From: Argyresthia goedartella
Lineage: Eukaryota; Arthropoda; Insecta; Lepidoptera; Argyresthiidae
Length of the DNA: 64,000 nucleotides
Assembly: GCA_949825045.1 (NCBI GenBank)
Contig: OX463835.1
Span: forward strand, 16,571,201 to 16,635,200
Reading direction: 5' to 3'
Numbering within the stretch: the first letter of the stretch is position 1; each line of letters begins with the position of its first letter. The notes under the pieces were generated by a model. That model had not been told where the DNA came from, did not search any database, and was given only the letters and a program-made list of their open reading frames with translations. Below, piece after piece: positions 11,265 through 22,625 of the stretch. The position numbers and the translations under genes were made by a program.

Positions 11265-11470
11265 TCAAACGCTACTAGTTAGGTATTCGCGCGCCGCCGC
11301 CTGCCTTAGTTTTGCGTAACCGGGAGAAAGTTGGCGAATGTTGCGCCCGCGCACTATTTCAAATTGTGCGCATTCTAGGTTTGTGCGCGCGAGTTTGCTG
11401 GGATGTGGAAGTGTTGCGGTTCTGGCACGATATAGTGAACACCTGAGACTCTCGCTCAAGGAACGGAAAA
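11265..11470. other. Locally GC-rich, CpG-rich unique segment
   Basis: Stands out from AT-rich surroundings ('gcgcgccgccgcctgcc', 'gcccgcgcac', 'gtgcgcgcgag'). An open minus-strand frame of 64 codons exists here but matches nothing I recognise and has no clear splice context. Could be a promoter or first exon of an unseen gene. Confidence 0.3.
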
Positions 11471-11954
11471 TATATTGTGAAAACTCCTTCGTAAGTTAAC
11501 AGGTATTTAGCCAATAACGGCAAACTACTTATGTGTACTACTTATATCTATTTAAATGTTAGATTGTTGACAATCATGTGCTTTAAGAACCCCATAGAAT
11601 ATACACTGACGAGCAATGAAAAAGTTCCAGTGACATAGCACCAAATTACTCCCAAACGGGAAAGGCTAGCTTAATGACGCCGTCTGCAATATTGAAGTAC
11701 ATTTAACAGCGCATCAGAATATTACCAAGTAACAACGTCAATATTGAGTTCTAATTTTAAATTAAATGTTTAAAAAAATTGGATGGGTGTCTGTCGCCAT
11801 TTTGTGGGTGGAACTTTTTCATGAGTATGAGTTCATCTTTCTGTTCCACCCTGTACTATGTGGATTGAGCGATACAAATGCGATATAATGAGGTTTTGTT
11901 GTACACATATGTCTACCCGTGCTCAGCGCTCCACCTTTCTCATGCTGACTTGGT

Positions 11955-12070
11955 TTGCTGGAAGAGATCTCTTACTAGAGATACTTTGTACATTAATAAT
12001 AATACATGAATAATTTAATGTATATCTTGTCATTTGAAGGATTAGTGTACAATAAAACATTTATAAAATA
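11955..12070 (+). repeat. LINE-like 3' tail repeat
   Basis: 'ggaagagatctcttactaga', 'gtatatcttgtcatttg' and 'acaataaaac', as at 1955-2045. Confidence 0.6.
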
Positions 12071-12867
12071 CTGAGAGCTTACGCTGGAAGTACAGAAATA
12101 ACTGTATTCCTCATTTGTGGAAGCTTCAAGAACGCATTAGGATTTCATAACCTCATAACATTAGGCGAAACTAAAGCAGTCAGCGTTGATGTCTTTTATA
12201 TGAGGCGTTAGTGTTCGACTTCGACTTTTTTCATTCTCCTTGGCTAAAACAGAAGAAGATTACAGAAAAAAAAATAAGGTATTTATTTTGTACATTAATT
12301 ATTATATATATTCTGATATTTTTTTACCATAAATCAGTTTGATCAATGCAATTTTTCAGTTCTCATATTATTAAGTTGTCCAATCGCCCCAAAAAACAAC
12401 TTACTGGGTTAACCTTTCTATCTTCAGAATGTTATTAAAAAAAATAGGCAACATAATGACCTCGAAGCCATCAACAAATATAGGTACTAAAAAAACATGT
12501 TTATTTTTAATTCCAAACTTCATTGGACGTCAAAATAAGTAGACACAGTTTTATTTTGTAAATCACGTCTCATACTATTAGCGTCAAAACATAATCAAGT
12601 CAACATGATACGGCTTATTGCTGTTACTTCAAAATCCTGCCTTAAGCTTACGAGATATGAATCAGAATACGTTGGAAGTCGTTTTGACTGTTTCATTGCG
12701 CAGACGCATTGCATAAGTCGAGGCCACTTGCCAAACACTATTGGTTACCTAGGTTACGTCATATGGTATAGTATGCTTAACTATACAGGGTGTCCCACCG
12801 CTATGCCACATGGAGGGAAAGTACTTATATTATAGATAGACTTAAAGAAGTCTTTTTTTTAGTAACA

Positions 12868-12965
12868 AATATCTCTTGTTAGAGATAAGCTCGCCTTTGT
12901 ACACTATTTTAATATATATCTTGTCAATATAATTATTTGTGTGCAATAAAGAAATTATGAATTAT
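12868..12965 (+). repeat. LINE-like 3' tail repeat
   Basis: 'ctcttgttagagataagctc', 'atatatatcttgtcaa' and 'gtgcaataaagaaatt', as at 1955-2045. The 600 bp before it (from 12070) show no feature. Confidence 0.6.
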
Positions 12966-13120
12966 GAAATATCTTTGCATAAAGTTTAAATTGTTTTTAA
13001 AAACAAAAAAAAGAAAGTAGAAAAATGTTCTATATACAATATTTAAGGTACTTTCTCTTCAAGTGGCATACCCATGGGAGACCTGTATACAGGATATTAA
13101 TTCTGTTGTGGTATGGAATA

Positions 13121-13395
13121 CAGAGCTCCGTGGTCTAATGGGTTTCATGCTTGCTTCTCACACAGGAGATGCAGGTTCGAAACCCGACCATGTACCAATG
13201 AGATAATTAATTTATCTTAAGTACATTATCGGACGTCCAGTGTTTCGGATGACGCGTTAAGCTGTAGGTCCCGGCTACTAAAACCCTCCACCAACCCGCA
13301 CTGAGCCAGCGTGGTGCAGTACGGCTTAATCTTACTCGTATACCGGTAAATGCCTGTGCCTCTCGGTGGGGTTACAAATGGGCCATATGTATCAT
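13121..13395 (+). mobile_element. SINE-2 copy
   Basis: Best-preserved copy of this family: A-box-like 'cgtggtctaatgggt', B-box-like 'gcaggttcgaaaccc', a middle 'gtgtttcggatgacgcgtta', and an end 'cctctcggtggggttacaaa'. Confidence 0.7.
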
Positions 13396-13601
13396 TTATT
13401 ATAGAATACAGAATATATGTTTTTAGCCAGTTTTACTTGACTGGCAAAACTATAAATAAGGCTAAAAACTGTTGTATGGAAACGTAGAAACATAGCGTAA
13501 CGTCTATTCGCATACCGGGTGGCAGAGACACACATCGGCTCAGGGACAGCATTGACTACACCATTTTATATGAACCGTTTCGTTCATGGCAAACAAGCAA
13601 A

Positions 13602-14065
13602 TATAGTAGTTTATGCGACTGCTACATAATGGAGGGCATTAATACTCGAGAGTGGGTTTATGAAACTCGCCTTTAGCTCGTTTCATAATAATATCGCACG
13701 AGAGTTTTAATGCCTATTTATGTACAGTTACATACACTAGTTTATCTACACACATATGATAGATCTCTTTGATGTGTTCAGGAATCGCATGTGCGACCGG
13801 CATTGATTGATCGATTGATCATTGCTCTGCAGTTGTTTAGCTTGTTCTGTAGTACCAACTTCACAGACAAACTAGGGGCAGCACACAGGCGGGCGTCGGC
13901 GTTCGAAATTTGAATGTCATACTTTGACAAATTTTTGTACATTATGGTCATAAGTACAAATTTTCAGATGAGAAATGAGTTTTCACCAATTAGTTTTACA
14001 TTATGCTGGTCTTATCGTGTGGTTTTTAGACGCTGTAAAGAGGGTTTAAAAATGTGTTATTTATC
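13602..14065 (+). mobile_element. Unit H repeat
   Basis: Start 'tagtagtttatgcgactgct', internal hairpin 'actcgcctttagctcgtttc', end 'gtaaagagggttt'. A small insertion of 'attgatcgattgatc' near 13805 is shared with the copy at 20284-20660. Confidence 0.7.
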
Positions 14066-14225
14066 ACCATCATCATCATTATTATCAGCTTGTCAGAGGA
14101 ACCCAACGCTGAGTTCAGGCCTCCTAGTATACCCGCCACTCGACCTGGTCCCGTGCAACCCGGGCCCACTGCTTTCCTGCTGTCCTCACTATATCATCGG
14201 ACCATCGGGTCGTCTACATCGGACC

Positions 14226-14475
14226 ATGTAGACGACCCGAATGGCCGAGTCGGCAGTGACCCTGCCTACGAACCCAAGGGTCCCGGGTTCGAGTCCCGGT
14301 GGGGGCAAATATTTGTTTGATGAGAACGGATGTTTGTACCCTAGTCATGGTTGTTTATCTATATAAGTATAATATGTATCTATATAAGTATGTGTATCGT
14401 TGTCTAGTACCCAAGATACAGGGAATCCTAGTTTGGGGCTAGATCAATGTGTGTAAATAGTGTCCAAGGTACTAT
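14226..14475 (+). mobile_element. SINE-1 copy (tRNA-derived)
   Basis: Head has A box 'tggccgagtcgg' and B box 'gggttcgagtccc' with a perfect T-arm-like stem ccggg/cccgg. The tail ends '...gtttggggctagatcaatgtg' and an ATT-rich run. The tRNA relation is clear from the two boxes, but the rest of a cloverleaf is not formed. Confidence 0.8.
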
Positions 14476-14669
14476 TATATTATTATCTGGCAGCTGGTCT
14501 GCCGGCTGATCTTCGGCCTCCTCTTGGCCGCCACCAGGTTACCGATCTGGTCCATCTGCCGTCTTCTGCCAAGTGTCCTGCCTAGTTCTGCCTGAGCCGT
14601 GTCATCCGTTTACCGACGTCACTAGTCCAAATTTTATGTATATGCCCTATCGACAGACAGTACACTGTA

Positions 14670-14897
14670 GCGTACTACTTACTATATAACGCGTTAGTTG
14701 ATAAACAACGGTTAAAACTGTTAAATAGTAAACTGGTTTAAACTTGAATTGCAAACGAAATACCAGGGCAAACACTGCGGTAGCTTAGGTGAACACTAGA
14801 GTCGAATAGTCTTCGTGTTAGGTTGACATGTAAGAACAAAAGAAACAAACGCGTTAGTTTATCAACTAACGATTTTGACTATCTTACGGTGACATAT
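14670..14897 (+). mobile_element. Family-2 TIR element, 5' truncated
   Basis: Contains 'aacgcgttagttgataaac', the shortened shared core in plus orientation (about 14763-14839) and the right end 'cttacggtgacata'. The left terminus is missing. Confidence 0.65.
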
Positions 14898-15344
14898 ATA
14901 TTGGTACTTATTTAGCAGTTTGGTATATAGGTGTTTTATTTTCCATATTTTATAGATATTTAGTTTTCTTATATGTATGTTGTGGGGCCATCAATAGATG
15001 ATTGATTATTTTTCATAGGTTTTGAACTTTATTACCAATCAATAAGGTTCGTAGATTAGATATTATGTATTGTGCACTGCCTACCCTTTTATGGCAAATT
15101 TTCCTATCATTTCCGGTCTTCTGAAGAAATCTATTTTCGCATTTGTAAATATGTTTTCCATAAATGAAACTTTCTAAATATCAGTGTGCAATAAATCATT
15201 ATGAATGATGAAATATAGAACATATACAAAACCGAGCTTATTCCTTCAACATGGTGGAGTATGAAGATGTTAATCTAATCCAAATCCATATTAATGTTAA
15301 ATGCATAGGTAATTCTGTTACAACTATTGTTGTAAGTTCTTGGA

Positions 15345-15440
15345 TGTTTATATGTAAGACGTCGCTGTTACTGGTTCTCACGACACAGGCTGTCCTAGTG
15401 TGAGGCCAGAAGCTATGTAGGTTCCTGTAAATAAATATGA
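15345..15440 (+). mobile_element. SINE-3 tail fragment
   Basis: 'tatatgtaagacgtcgctgt', 'ggttctcacgacacagg' and 'gtgaggccagaagctatg' match the 3' part of SINE-3. The 440 bp before it show only AT-rich sequence. Confidence 0.6.
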
Positions 15441-15910
15441 TGTTACATTATCACGCCTATAATTTGCTCTGAGACCTTGGAAAAGTACGGTTGCCAACAT
15501 AAATCATACAATGTCGCGGGCATCAGACAGTTATAGAAATAGGAACTAAGAAATACCAAGACGAATAATAAGAATCATCGATAGATACTTTCAAACCCTT
15601 TTGTAATATAAGTCGATTTCTCATACACTTCGCCATTTTGTTTTCTCATTTTCTTTAGTAATCAGGAAAAGATATCCGCTGGTGCATAACATTAAAATCG
15701 TTTTAGAATAATTTCACGCTAACTCTTGCACATAGACATAACATTTATTTGATTAATAGTCTTTTCCAATGACTTTAAGGTCTAATTTTGAACGCGAATC
15801 TACCAAATTGCTTGTTCAAAGCTTTGTAAGGTGGTGGCCTCTATGATATGCTTAATTTCTTGTTTTTAAAAGAATTAACTGTGGCAAGATATCGTGAGGA
15901 AACTTCTTAA

Positions 15911-16715
15911 GGCGATGCCTCGTCCGTGCAAAGTTCCCCGTTACTCCAGGCGGAAAGACCTGCAGTGTGAGAGGGATGGAATCGGGAAAAAATTAAAAAA
16001 AACCTGTCAAGTGCGAGTCTAAATCGCGCACGAAGGGTTCCGTACCACCGTTCAATGGAAGCGATGGTGTGGAGTGAATAGTTTGGATTTTACACAGCAA
16101 AATATTAAGTTATTGGTGCGGTTACTTTCACACTCCATGTACGTAACCAGGTGCATCCATAAGTTTGTATGTGGTATTGAAAGAATTGTTGTATGGGAGC
16201 CCCCTTAAATATTTCTTTTATCCTGTTTTTTAGTATTTGTTGTTATAGCGGCAACATAAATACATAATCTGTGAAAATTACAACTCTCTAGCTAGCTAGC
16301 TTCTTGAGATACAGCCTGGTGACAGACGGACGGACAGCGAAGTCTTAGTAATAGGGTTCCGTTCTTACCCATTGGGTACGGAACCCTAAAAAAGTAGCGC
16401 TAAACCACAGAGTAATTATTTAAAAATAAACTACGCTATTTTGTTAAAAAGTTTTTTAAGGGGATTTGCCAATACATTTTGAACGCAGTTCCACAATGAA
16501 ATTGGTTAGGATTTCAGAATTACAGTAAAAAATCAAACAATTTAGAGGTGTTTTCGTAATTCAATTCTATCGAGAAAATTTCATCCAATCGCGTGTTTCT
16601 TTAGTGAAAATCTTAATCAAATACTCAGTAAACGTTAACCCAAAAATCATATCTGTAGATGACTTCATGGTGGAGTAAATGGATTCGAAAAAAACCTCAT
16701 TTTTTTCGTAGCACC
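15911..16715 (-). mobile_element. TTAA-flanked element interrupted by repeat L
   Basis: Minus-oriented copy of the 5337-5750 element between TTAA 15907-15910 and 16716-16719. It is split at an A-run by repeat L at 16001-16390; the two halves join cleanly when compared with the 10447 copy. Confidence 0.8.
16001..16390 (+). mobile_element. Repeat L (widespread lepidopteran repeat)
   Basis: Begins 'cctgtcaagtgcgagtc', then 'cacgaagggttccgtaccac', 'tatgggagcccccttaaat', 'gttatagcggcaac', 'gacggacggacagcg', and ends 'gggtacggaaccctaaaaa'. The start and end share an inverted 'gggttccgtac' motif. Nearly the same as 21541-21949. No coding capacity. Confidence 0.8.
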
Positions 16716-17024
16716 TTAATTCAATAGTTGCGACAACGGGCTAGCCATGTGCCAAGCTAAATGTAGTACACATAGCTGCGGTGGCAGTGGCATAGGATCT
16801 CGAACGGCGAAAATAAGCCACCGACCGTGGCCAATGATCTTTATGTTGGTGCCGTTCGGCGCCGAGACTCTCAGGCCTTCGTAAAGCTAAGTAAGAGCTA
16901 TAATAACTAACTTTCTAACTTTAGACCTTCAAGTACCGTTTAATAATTTGTTGCTCGATAATTGATTACTTACAGTATTAATGATTGTATTTCTGGTTGC
17001 ATTCGTACAGAAAAAAAAATTAAC

Positions 17025-17413
17025 AATCTTCCAAGTGCGGGACTCGCACAAGAAACCTTACTAGTACTAAAATTCAACCAAAAAAAAGAAAATAATATTA
17101 TATCCGAACGTGGATTCGAACCCAGAACTTAAAGATTGCGCAAACGATATCAAACCAATTGAGCCACCACAACCATGTGATAAGCCGCGAAATCTAGGAT
17201 CATATTTGAATCTTGATATGGTTATTTTTATCGCGGTGTGTATCTTGTATGGGAACCCCCTTAAATTCTTGAAATCTCGTATAGTTCATTATTTCTTTCT
17301 GTAGCAGCAACAGAAATACACATTCTGTTGATGAGATCCAGCACGATGACGGACGGACGGACTGACAGCAGAGGCTTAGTAATAGGGTCACTTGGGTTAC
17401 GGAACCCAAAAAA
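17025..17413 (+). mobile_element. Divergent repeat L containing a tRNA-like block
   Basis: Ends match repeat L ('ccaagtgcgggactcgcac' and 'gggttacggaaccc'). At 17107-17182 the minus strand shows an A-box-like 'tggctcaattggt' and B-box-like 'gggttcgaatcc', suggesting a SINE head inserted into it. Confidence 0.55.
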
Positions 17414-17631
17414 CGTAGGTCTGAAGGGGGCACGGTCCTTTACTCGAGTTCTAATAACATTGAGCCATTTTACACCACGCTGGCTCAGTGATGGAGGCAT
17501 GTCGGGCTGGTGGCCAGCCCTACTGTCAGAAGTTATCAATCTGCCTAAATACTAGCCAAAAGTGGGTATGTCTGTTTCTGTGCCACCCCGTATGGAAAAG
17601 CGGGTGACGCAATCAATTTAATTTAATTCAG

Positions 17632-17880
17632 ACCCGAATGGCCGAGTCGGCAGTGACCCTGCCTACGAAGCCAAGGGTCTCGGGTTCGAGTCCCGGTGGG
17701 GGCAAATATTTGTTCGATGGGAACGGATGTTTGTACCCTAGTCATGGTTGTTTATCTATCTAAGTAGGTATAATATTTATCTATATAAGTATGTGTATCG
17801 TTGTCTAGTACCCAAGATACAGGGAATCCTAGTTTGGGGCTAGATCAATGTGTGTAAATAGAGTCCAAGGTATTATTATT
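17632..17880 (+). mobile_element. SINE-1 copy
   Basis: Near match of 14226-14475, from 'cccgaatggccgagtcgg' to 'gtccaaggtattattatt'. It joins directly to repeat L at 17885. Confidence 0.8.
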
Positions 17881-17884
17881 ATTA

Positions 17885-18060
17885 TTAGGGTTCCGTACCC
17901 GAAGGGTGCCAAACGGGACCCTACAATAAGTCTCCGCTGTCCGTCTGTCTGTCCGTCCGTCACCGGGCTCTACCGGATCAACCGAAATGGTAGAGAGCTG
18001 AAATTTTCACACAGGGCGTATTTCTATTGTCGCAACAACAAATAATGAATCATACCGGTT
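17885..18060 (-). mobile_element. Repeat L fragment, minus strand
   Basis: 'agggttccgtacccgaaggg', 'gtccgtctgtctgtccgtcc' and 'gagagctgaaattttcacac' are reverse complements of the 3' half of repeat L. Confidence 0.7.
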
Positions 18061-18522
18061 TTTAAGAACTAAAAGAAGTACCCATATAAGAAATTATTGC
18101 TATGACCATTTTCTTAGCCATTTTGTTGTATTTGTTTATCGGTGAAAACTGGACTCTCCCGATCTTATCGGAAAATATCTTTAAAAGCATGTATTGAGTT
18201 TTGTGCATTATATTATTAATAATTGCTAATTCGAATTATATTTTTTTTTATCATATTAGATATTATTTCTTTATATAAGTTACTACATTTCTATCCACCT
18301 CCGGTTTCAATCCGCAAAGTTTCGTTAATCTGAATACATAGTTCAATACTTACATGCTACATTACATACATAAAACTCCTTTTCAATGTTTCGATGTACG
18401 GCCTTGAATGTAGTCCTTCCTAGTATTTAATATTTTATTATTATAAATTAAAAAGGTACTTGTACTCGTACAAAAACTGTCGTTTTACGTTTTTCCATGT
18501 ACAATGGCATGGAATGGAACCC
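18061..18522. other. AT-rich stretch, no feature seen
   Basis: No repeat shared with the rest of the window and no supported exon. Confidence 0.4.
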
Positions 18523-18525
18523 TTA

Positions 18526-19133
18526 AACATGTACCAGACGGCTGTAAGCCAGCGTCCCAGTAGGGGTCACCTTGGCGGAAACTGGCTTGCATCCGCGGAT
18601 TGTGTTTCACCTAGCTAGACGGATGTCAGCCAACGCGCCAAGCCACGCTCGCGAATCAGTCGCTAGTCGTCTTCTGGCGTGAAAACACCTCCGTGTTGTA
18701 GAAATGGCTCCAAATTTGTCAAACTTTCAAAAAGTGGGGCTTGCCTTAGCGGTTTTGTCCGCAATTGATGAAAAAAATTAAAAAAAAAGGAAGTGGATGA
18801 AGCGTTGGTTGAAAGAACGATCGATTCTTAGCAATTCAAACTTATTGGAGTTATAAGACTTCAATTATGTTCATAACTTCCTAAGAATGAACAAGGAAAT
18901 ATTTTACGAGTTACTGGAAATGGTGCAAACTATCATAACAAAAAAAATTGGCTGTAATCTGCCGTCTACACAGCTTTAAGCCACGGCTGCAATCCGTGGA
19001 TTTGATCACGCTCCCGCAAGCCAAGGACGATGAAGGTCATTTAGAATTTGGCTTACATCTGCCGTCCACACGGATTGCAACCAGCAAGGTCACCTCTGCT
19101 GGGACGGTGGCTTACAGCCGTGTGGTAAACGCA
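18526..19133 (+). pseudogene. PIF/Harbinger transposon relic
   Basis: A 608-bp element between TTA repeats (18523-18525, 19134-19136), with imperfect inverted ends of about 60 bp sharing 'acggctgtaagcca' and 'gtcccag'. Between them, at about 18704-18955, the plus strand reads MAPNLSNFQKVGLALAVLSA, then KKRKWMKRWLKERSILSNSN and FLRMNKEIFYELLEMVQTII. This is the N-terminal helix region of Harbinger transposases (RxWxxRWLxxR, then LRM..E.FxELLxxV). A stop codon interrupts it and the DDE catalytic part is deleted. The TTA target matches the TWA preference of this superfamily. Non-functional. Confidence 0.75.
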
Positions 19134-19202
19134 TTACAGCCGTGTGGTAAACGCATTACAGCCGTGTGGTAAACGCATTACAGCCGTGTGGTAAACGCAT
19201 TA
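19115..19202. repeat. 22-bp tandem repeat, four copies
   Basis: Four head-to-tail copies of the last 19 bp of the Harbinger end plus its TTA target site (starts at 19115, 19137, 19159, 19181). Confidence 0.9.
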
Positions 19203-19920
19203 GTGAGCGGGCCCGAAGTCCTAGTCGCACTGGACCGGTTTTATTGTTTCTGTTCAAGTTATTAATGTTTAAAAGTTGTAATTTCTTGTGTTATTTTTCT
19301 AACAAAAATTAAACAAACTCGAGAGAAAACCTTCAATCTCCATAGCAGCGGCGATGGGCTAGTCCCCTGTCACACATAATGGAGTATTAAATAACTGGCT
19401 CTGCCACCCCGTATAGGAAAAGACTTGACGATGTATAGTTATCTAATTAGGACAATGGAACAAGCTTTTGGCATCGTGATTTTGAACATCATACCATGGT
19501 ATTAAAATTAAAAATCTATAACGGGAAAATGGCATCTTAAGATGTCGTGGGTGTTTGAGAGGTAAGTACATACATTTCATACGACTATCACACATCTTTT
19601 TGTTCATTATCTTCTGTGTATTCGTTTGTGATTCGTTTTGATAAGTGCAATACCTATACGATACCTACATACATACATAATAATATACTTAAAAAATAGG
19701 CCCCTATTATGTAACTCTGAGCTTCAACCCATCAATTCAAAATGGCGGAAAGACAATGGGAAGTTCTTTTAGATATTACTTAAGGCAAAGATTAAAGTCA
19801 TGCATCTGTTAATCAGAGGTTGTCGTTTCTTTTAATGTTAATGGCATGAATTGCGATGTACTAAAAAATTAGATCAATAGGAAAGCTGAATTACGGATAT
19901 TTATTACCTATAAACATATT
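19203..19920. other. Low-feature stretch with one SINE-2 fragment
   Basis: A short piece at 19345-19430 ('cagcggcgatgggctagtcc', 'cccgtataggaaaagactt') matches the SINE-2 tail. The rest shows nothing I can assign. Confidence 0.45.
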
Positions 19921-20283
19921 TTATCTACACACATATCATAAACCCTCTTTAGTGCGTACAAAAACCGCACGTTACGATCAGCATAATGTTAAACTAGTTG
20001 TGTGGTTTTTCTGCATATTATTACATTAAAATTTCGAACGCCGGCGCCCGCCTGCGTGAAGTAGGTACTACAGAACAAGCTAAACAACTGCAGAACCACA
20101 ATGCCGGTCAAACATGCGGTTCCTGAACACATCAAAGAGAGCTTATGATATGTGTGTAGATAAACTAGTGTATGTAACTGTACATAATTAGGCATTAAAA
20201 CTCTCGAGTGATATTATTATGAAACTCGCCGCCACTCTCGAGTATTAATGCCCTCCATTATGTAGCAGTCACATAAACTACTA
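19921..20283 (-). mobile_element. Unit H repeat, first of a head-to-tail pair
   Basis: Reads on the minus strand from 'tagtagtttatgtgactgct' to 'gtttatgatatgtgtgtag'. It joins the second copy with no spacer. Confidence 0.7.
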
Positions 20284-20660
20284 TTACACACTTATCATAA
20301 ACCCTCTTTACTGCGTCCAAAAACCGCATGCAACAACCAGCATAATGCTATACTACTTGGTAAAAAGTAATTTCTTACTGAATATTGATACATTTTGACC
20401 ATAATATATCAATTTTCGACATATTATGACATTCAAATTTCAAACGCCGACGCGCGCTTACATGCCGCCCCTAGTTTGTCTGTGAAGTTGGTACTACTGA
20501 ACAAGCTAAACAAGTGCAAAGCAATGATCAATGCCACAATGCCGGACGAACATGCGGTTCCTGAACACATCAAAGAGATCTTATGATATGTGTGTAGATA
20601 AACTAGAATATGTAACTGTACATAACTAGGCACTATGTATCAGTCACAAAAACTATTATT
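20284..20660 (-). mobile_element. Unit H repeat, second of a head-to-tail pair
   Basis: Same orientation and order as the preceding copy. Includes the 'actttgcacttgtttagctt' region and the extra 'gcaatgatcaatg' insertion also found at 13805. Confidence 0.7.
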
Positions 20661-20664
20661 GAAG

Positions 20665-20830
20665 AGCTCCGTGGTCTAATGGGTTTCCCGCTTGCTTCTC
20701 ACACAGGAGATGCAGGTTCGACCATGTACCAATGAGATAATCAATTTATCTTAAGTACAGTATTGGAAGTTCAGTGCTTCGGATGACACGTTAAGCTGTA
20801 GGTCCCGGCTACTATCGCTACGTGGTAGTG
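20665..20830 (+). mobile_element. SINE-2 copy, 5' part
   Basis: 'gagctccgtggtctaatggg' to 'ggtcccggctactatcgcta'; the 3' half is replaced by the fold-back region. Confidence 0.7.
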
Positions 20831-20897
20831 GTCGTAAAACACAGTAAAACACTTGACAGGAAGACACAGGAGGTACGGGACAGAGCTTAGTGCTAAA

Positions 20898-21075
20898 GGG
20901 GTCCAGACAAGTTCTTTTGTCCGTAACGATCGTATCAGAGCGTCGCGATCCAAGAACGCCAGTTTGGCGCCGTACCACCGTACCGTACCGAACAGACGTC
21001 CACACTTGCGTTCTTGGATCGCGTAGCTGATACGATACGGAGGTACGTTACGGACAAAAGAACATGTCTGGACCC
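20898..21075. repeat. Fold-back with about 65-bp imperfect arms
   Basis: Arm 20898-20959 ('ggtccagacaagttcttttg', 'cgcgatccaagaacgc') is mirrored at 21005-21075. The spacer holds 'cgtaccaccgtaccgtaccg'. Resembles a fold-back DNA element, but terminal bases and target duplication could not be set. Confidence 0.7.
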
Positions 21076-21540
21076 ACCTTACCTGTCCTGTCCTGGACCT
21101 GTCCACTCGCGCATGAACACCTAGAATGGACTTGGAATAATATTTATATATATTTTTATAAAATAATTACTACTACCCACTATTCTTTTTTATTACTGGC
21201 AATACTGACCGGAAATAGAGGATACACGTACCTTCTCTCTGGTATCTCACACTTGATTGGTCGACTGACTGAGAAAATTTAAGAAATAATCGGTAATGTG
21301 GCTGGCCGCCATGACAATTTGGCTTTTTATAGCCATATTTTTTTAACGATAAGGTTTCGCTTAGAAAAAGAAAGGCAGACTGACGCATCCGATTTCGCGC
21401 CATAATTACGACATACGCCATACTGACAACTGTCAGTTTGAACCCGCGATTTTCGGCAATAAATTTTAGTATTTAGATTTTTAAACAAACTCGTGGTCTA
21501 TTTGACATGATATACGTGAAAAAGAGATCAGAAATAAAAA

Positions 21541-21949
21541 ACCGGTCAAGTGCGAGTCTAAATCGCGCACGAAGGGTTCCGTACCACCGTTCAATGGAAG
21601 CGATGGTGTGGAGTGAATAGTTTGGATTTAACACAGCAAAATATTGCTTACAAAGTTATTGGTGCGGTTACTTTCACACTCCATGTACGTAACCAGGTGC
21701 ATCCATAAGTTTGTATGTGGTATTGAAAGAATTGTTGTATGGGAGCCCCCTTAAATATTTCTTTTATCCTGTTTTTTAGTATTTGATGTTATAGCGGCAA
21801 CATAAATACATAATCTGTGAAAATTTCAACTCTCTAGCTAGCTAGGTTCTTGAGATACAGCCTGGTGACAGACGGACGGACGGACGGACGGACAGCGGAG
21901 TCTTAGTAATAGGGTCCCGTTTGGAACCCTTCGGGTACGGAACCCTAAA
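21541..21949 (+). mobile_element. Repeat L copy
   Basis: Complete copy nearly matching 16001-16390, with four extra 'gacg' units at about 21873. Confidence 0.8.
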
Positions 21950-22394
21950 AACGAACGCAGGTTCTAAGTTAGGAGACAGTAGCCTTAAGTTAAAAAAACT
22001 TTCTCCTTTACATCATTAGTTAAATGTAAATAAGAGCGATTTTGGCTTTTAACAGTCTATTAATTCTTATCGTGATGGATGACTGATATGGATTATGACT
22101 GGTTAATCAAAATTGATACGTTTTATGACCTGTCAAACCTGTCTCGTGAGTTGCTGCTTGGTTTGCTGGAAGAAATATCTTTTGAGAGATAAACTCGGCT
22201 TTGAAAAAAATTATCTATTACTGAACGACACTCTGTCAAAAGCTACCAACGCCATCTATGAACAAATTTAGAAGAATGAACAGAGGCAAACATTTTTGAA
22301 TTTTTCGGTTGTTGCCTTTGCGTTTTTTTTTTCTCTCGTAAGAACCTTCCTGACATTTCGACAAATAGTTTAAAAAAGGTTATTTTCGAGCTTA
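21950..22394. other. Unassigned stretch
   Basis: Contains a LINE-like tail fragment ('gctggaagaaatatcttttg' near 22165). No gene seen. Confidence 0.4.
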
Positions 22395-22625
22395 CCAACA
22401 CATTAAGCGTTAGTTGACAAACTAACGCATTAGTTGATCAACTGTCGACAGATAGTAAAACAGACGGAGAGGGTTTAGAATTTACGTTTCTTTTGTTCTT
22501 ACATGTCAATCTAACACGAAGACTAGAGGGGGCGAGCGCACCTAAGCTACCACAGTGTTTGCCCTGATATTTCGTTCGTTAGTTTATCAACAAACGGTTT
22601 TGACAATCTTGCGGTGACATATATT
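22395..22625 (-). mobile_element. Family-2 TIR element, truncated
   Basis: 'aactaacgcattagttgatc', 'actgtcgacagatagtaaaa', shortened core reversed (22489-22570), right end 'cttgcggtgacata'. Confidence 0.65.

Noticed and set aside
14226..14300. tRNA gene (Leu/Ser-like)
   Set aside because: Only the T arm folds well and the sequence continues into a repeated SINE tail found five times.
20751..21106. 84- and 111-codon minus-strand frames
   Set aside because: They cover a SINE-2 copy and a fold-back; no domain.
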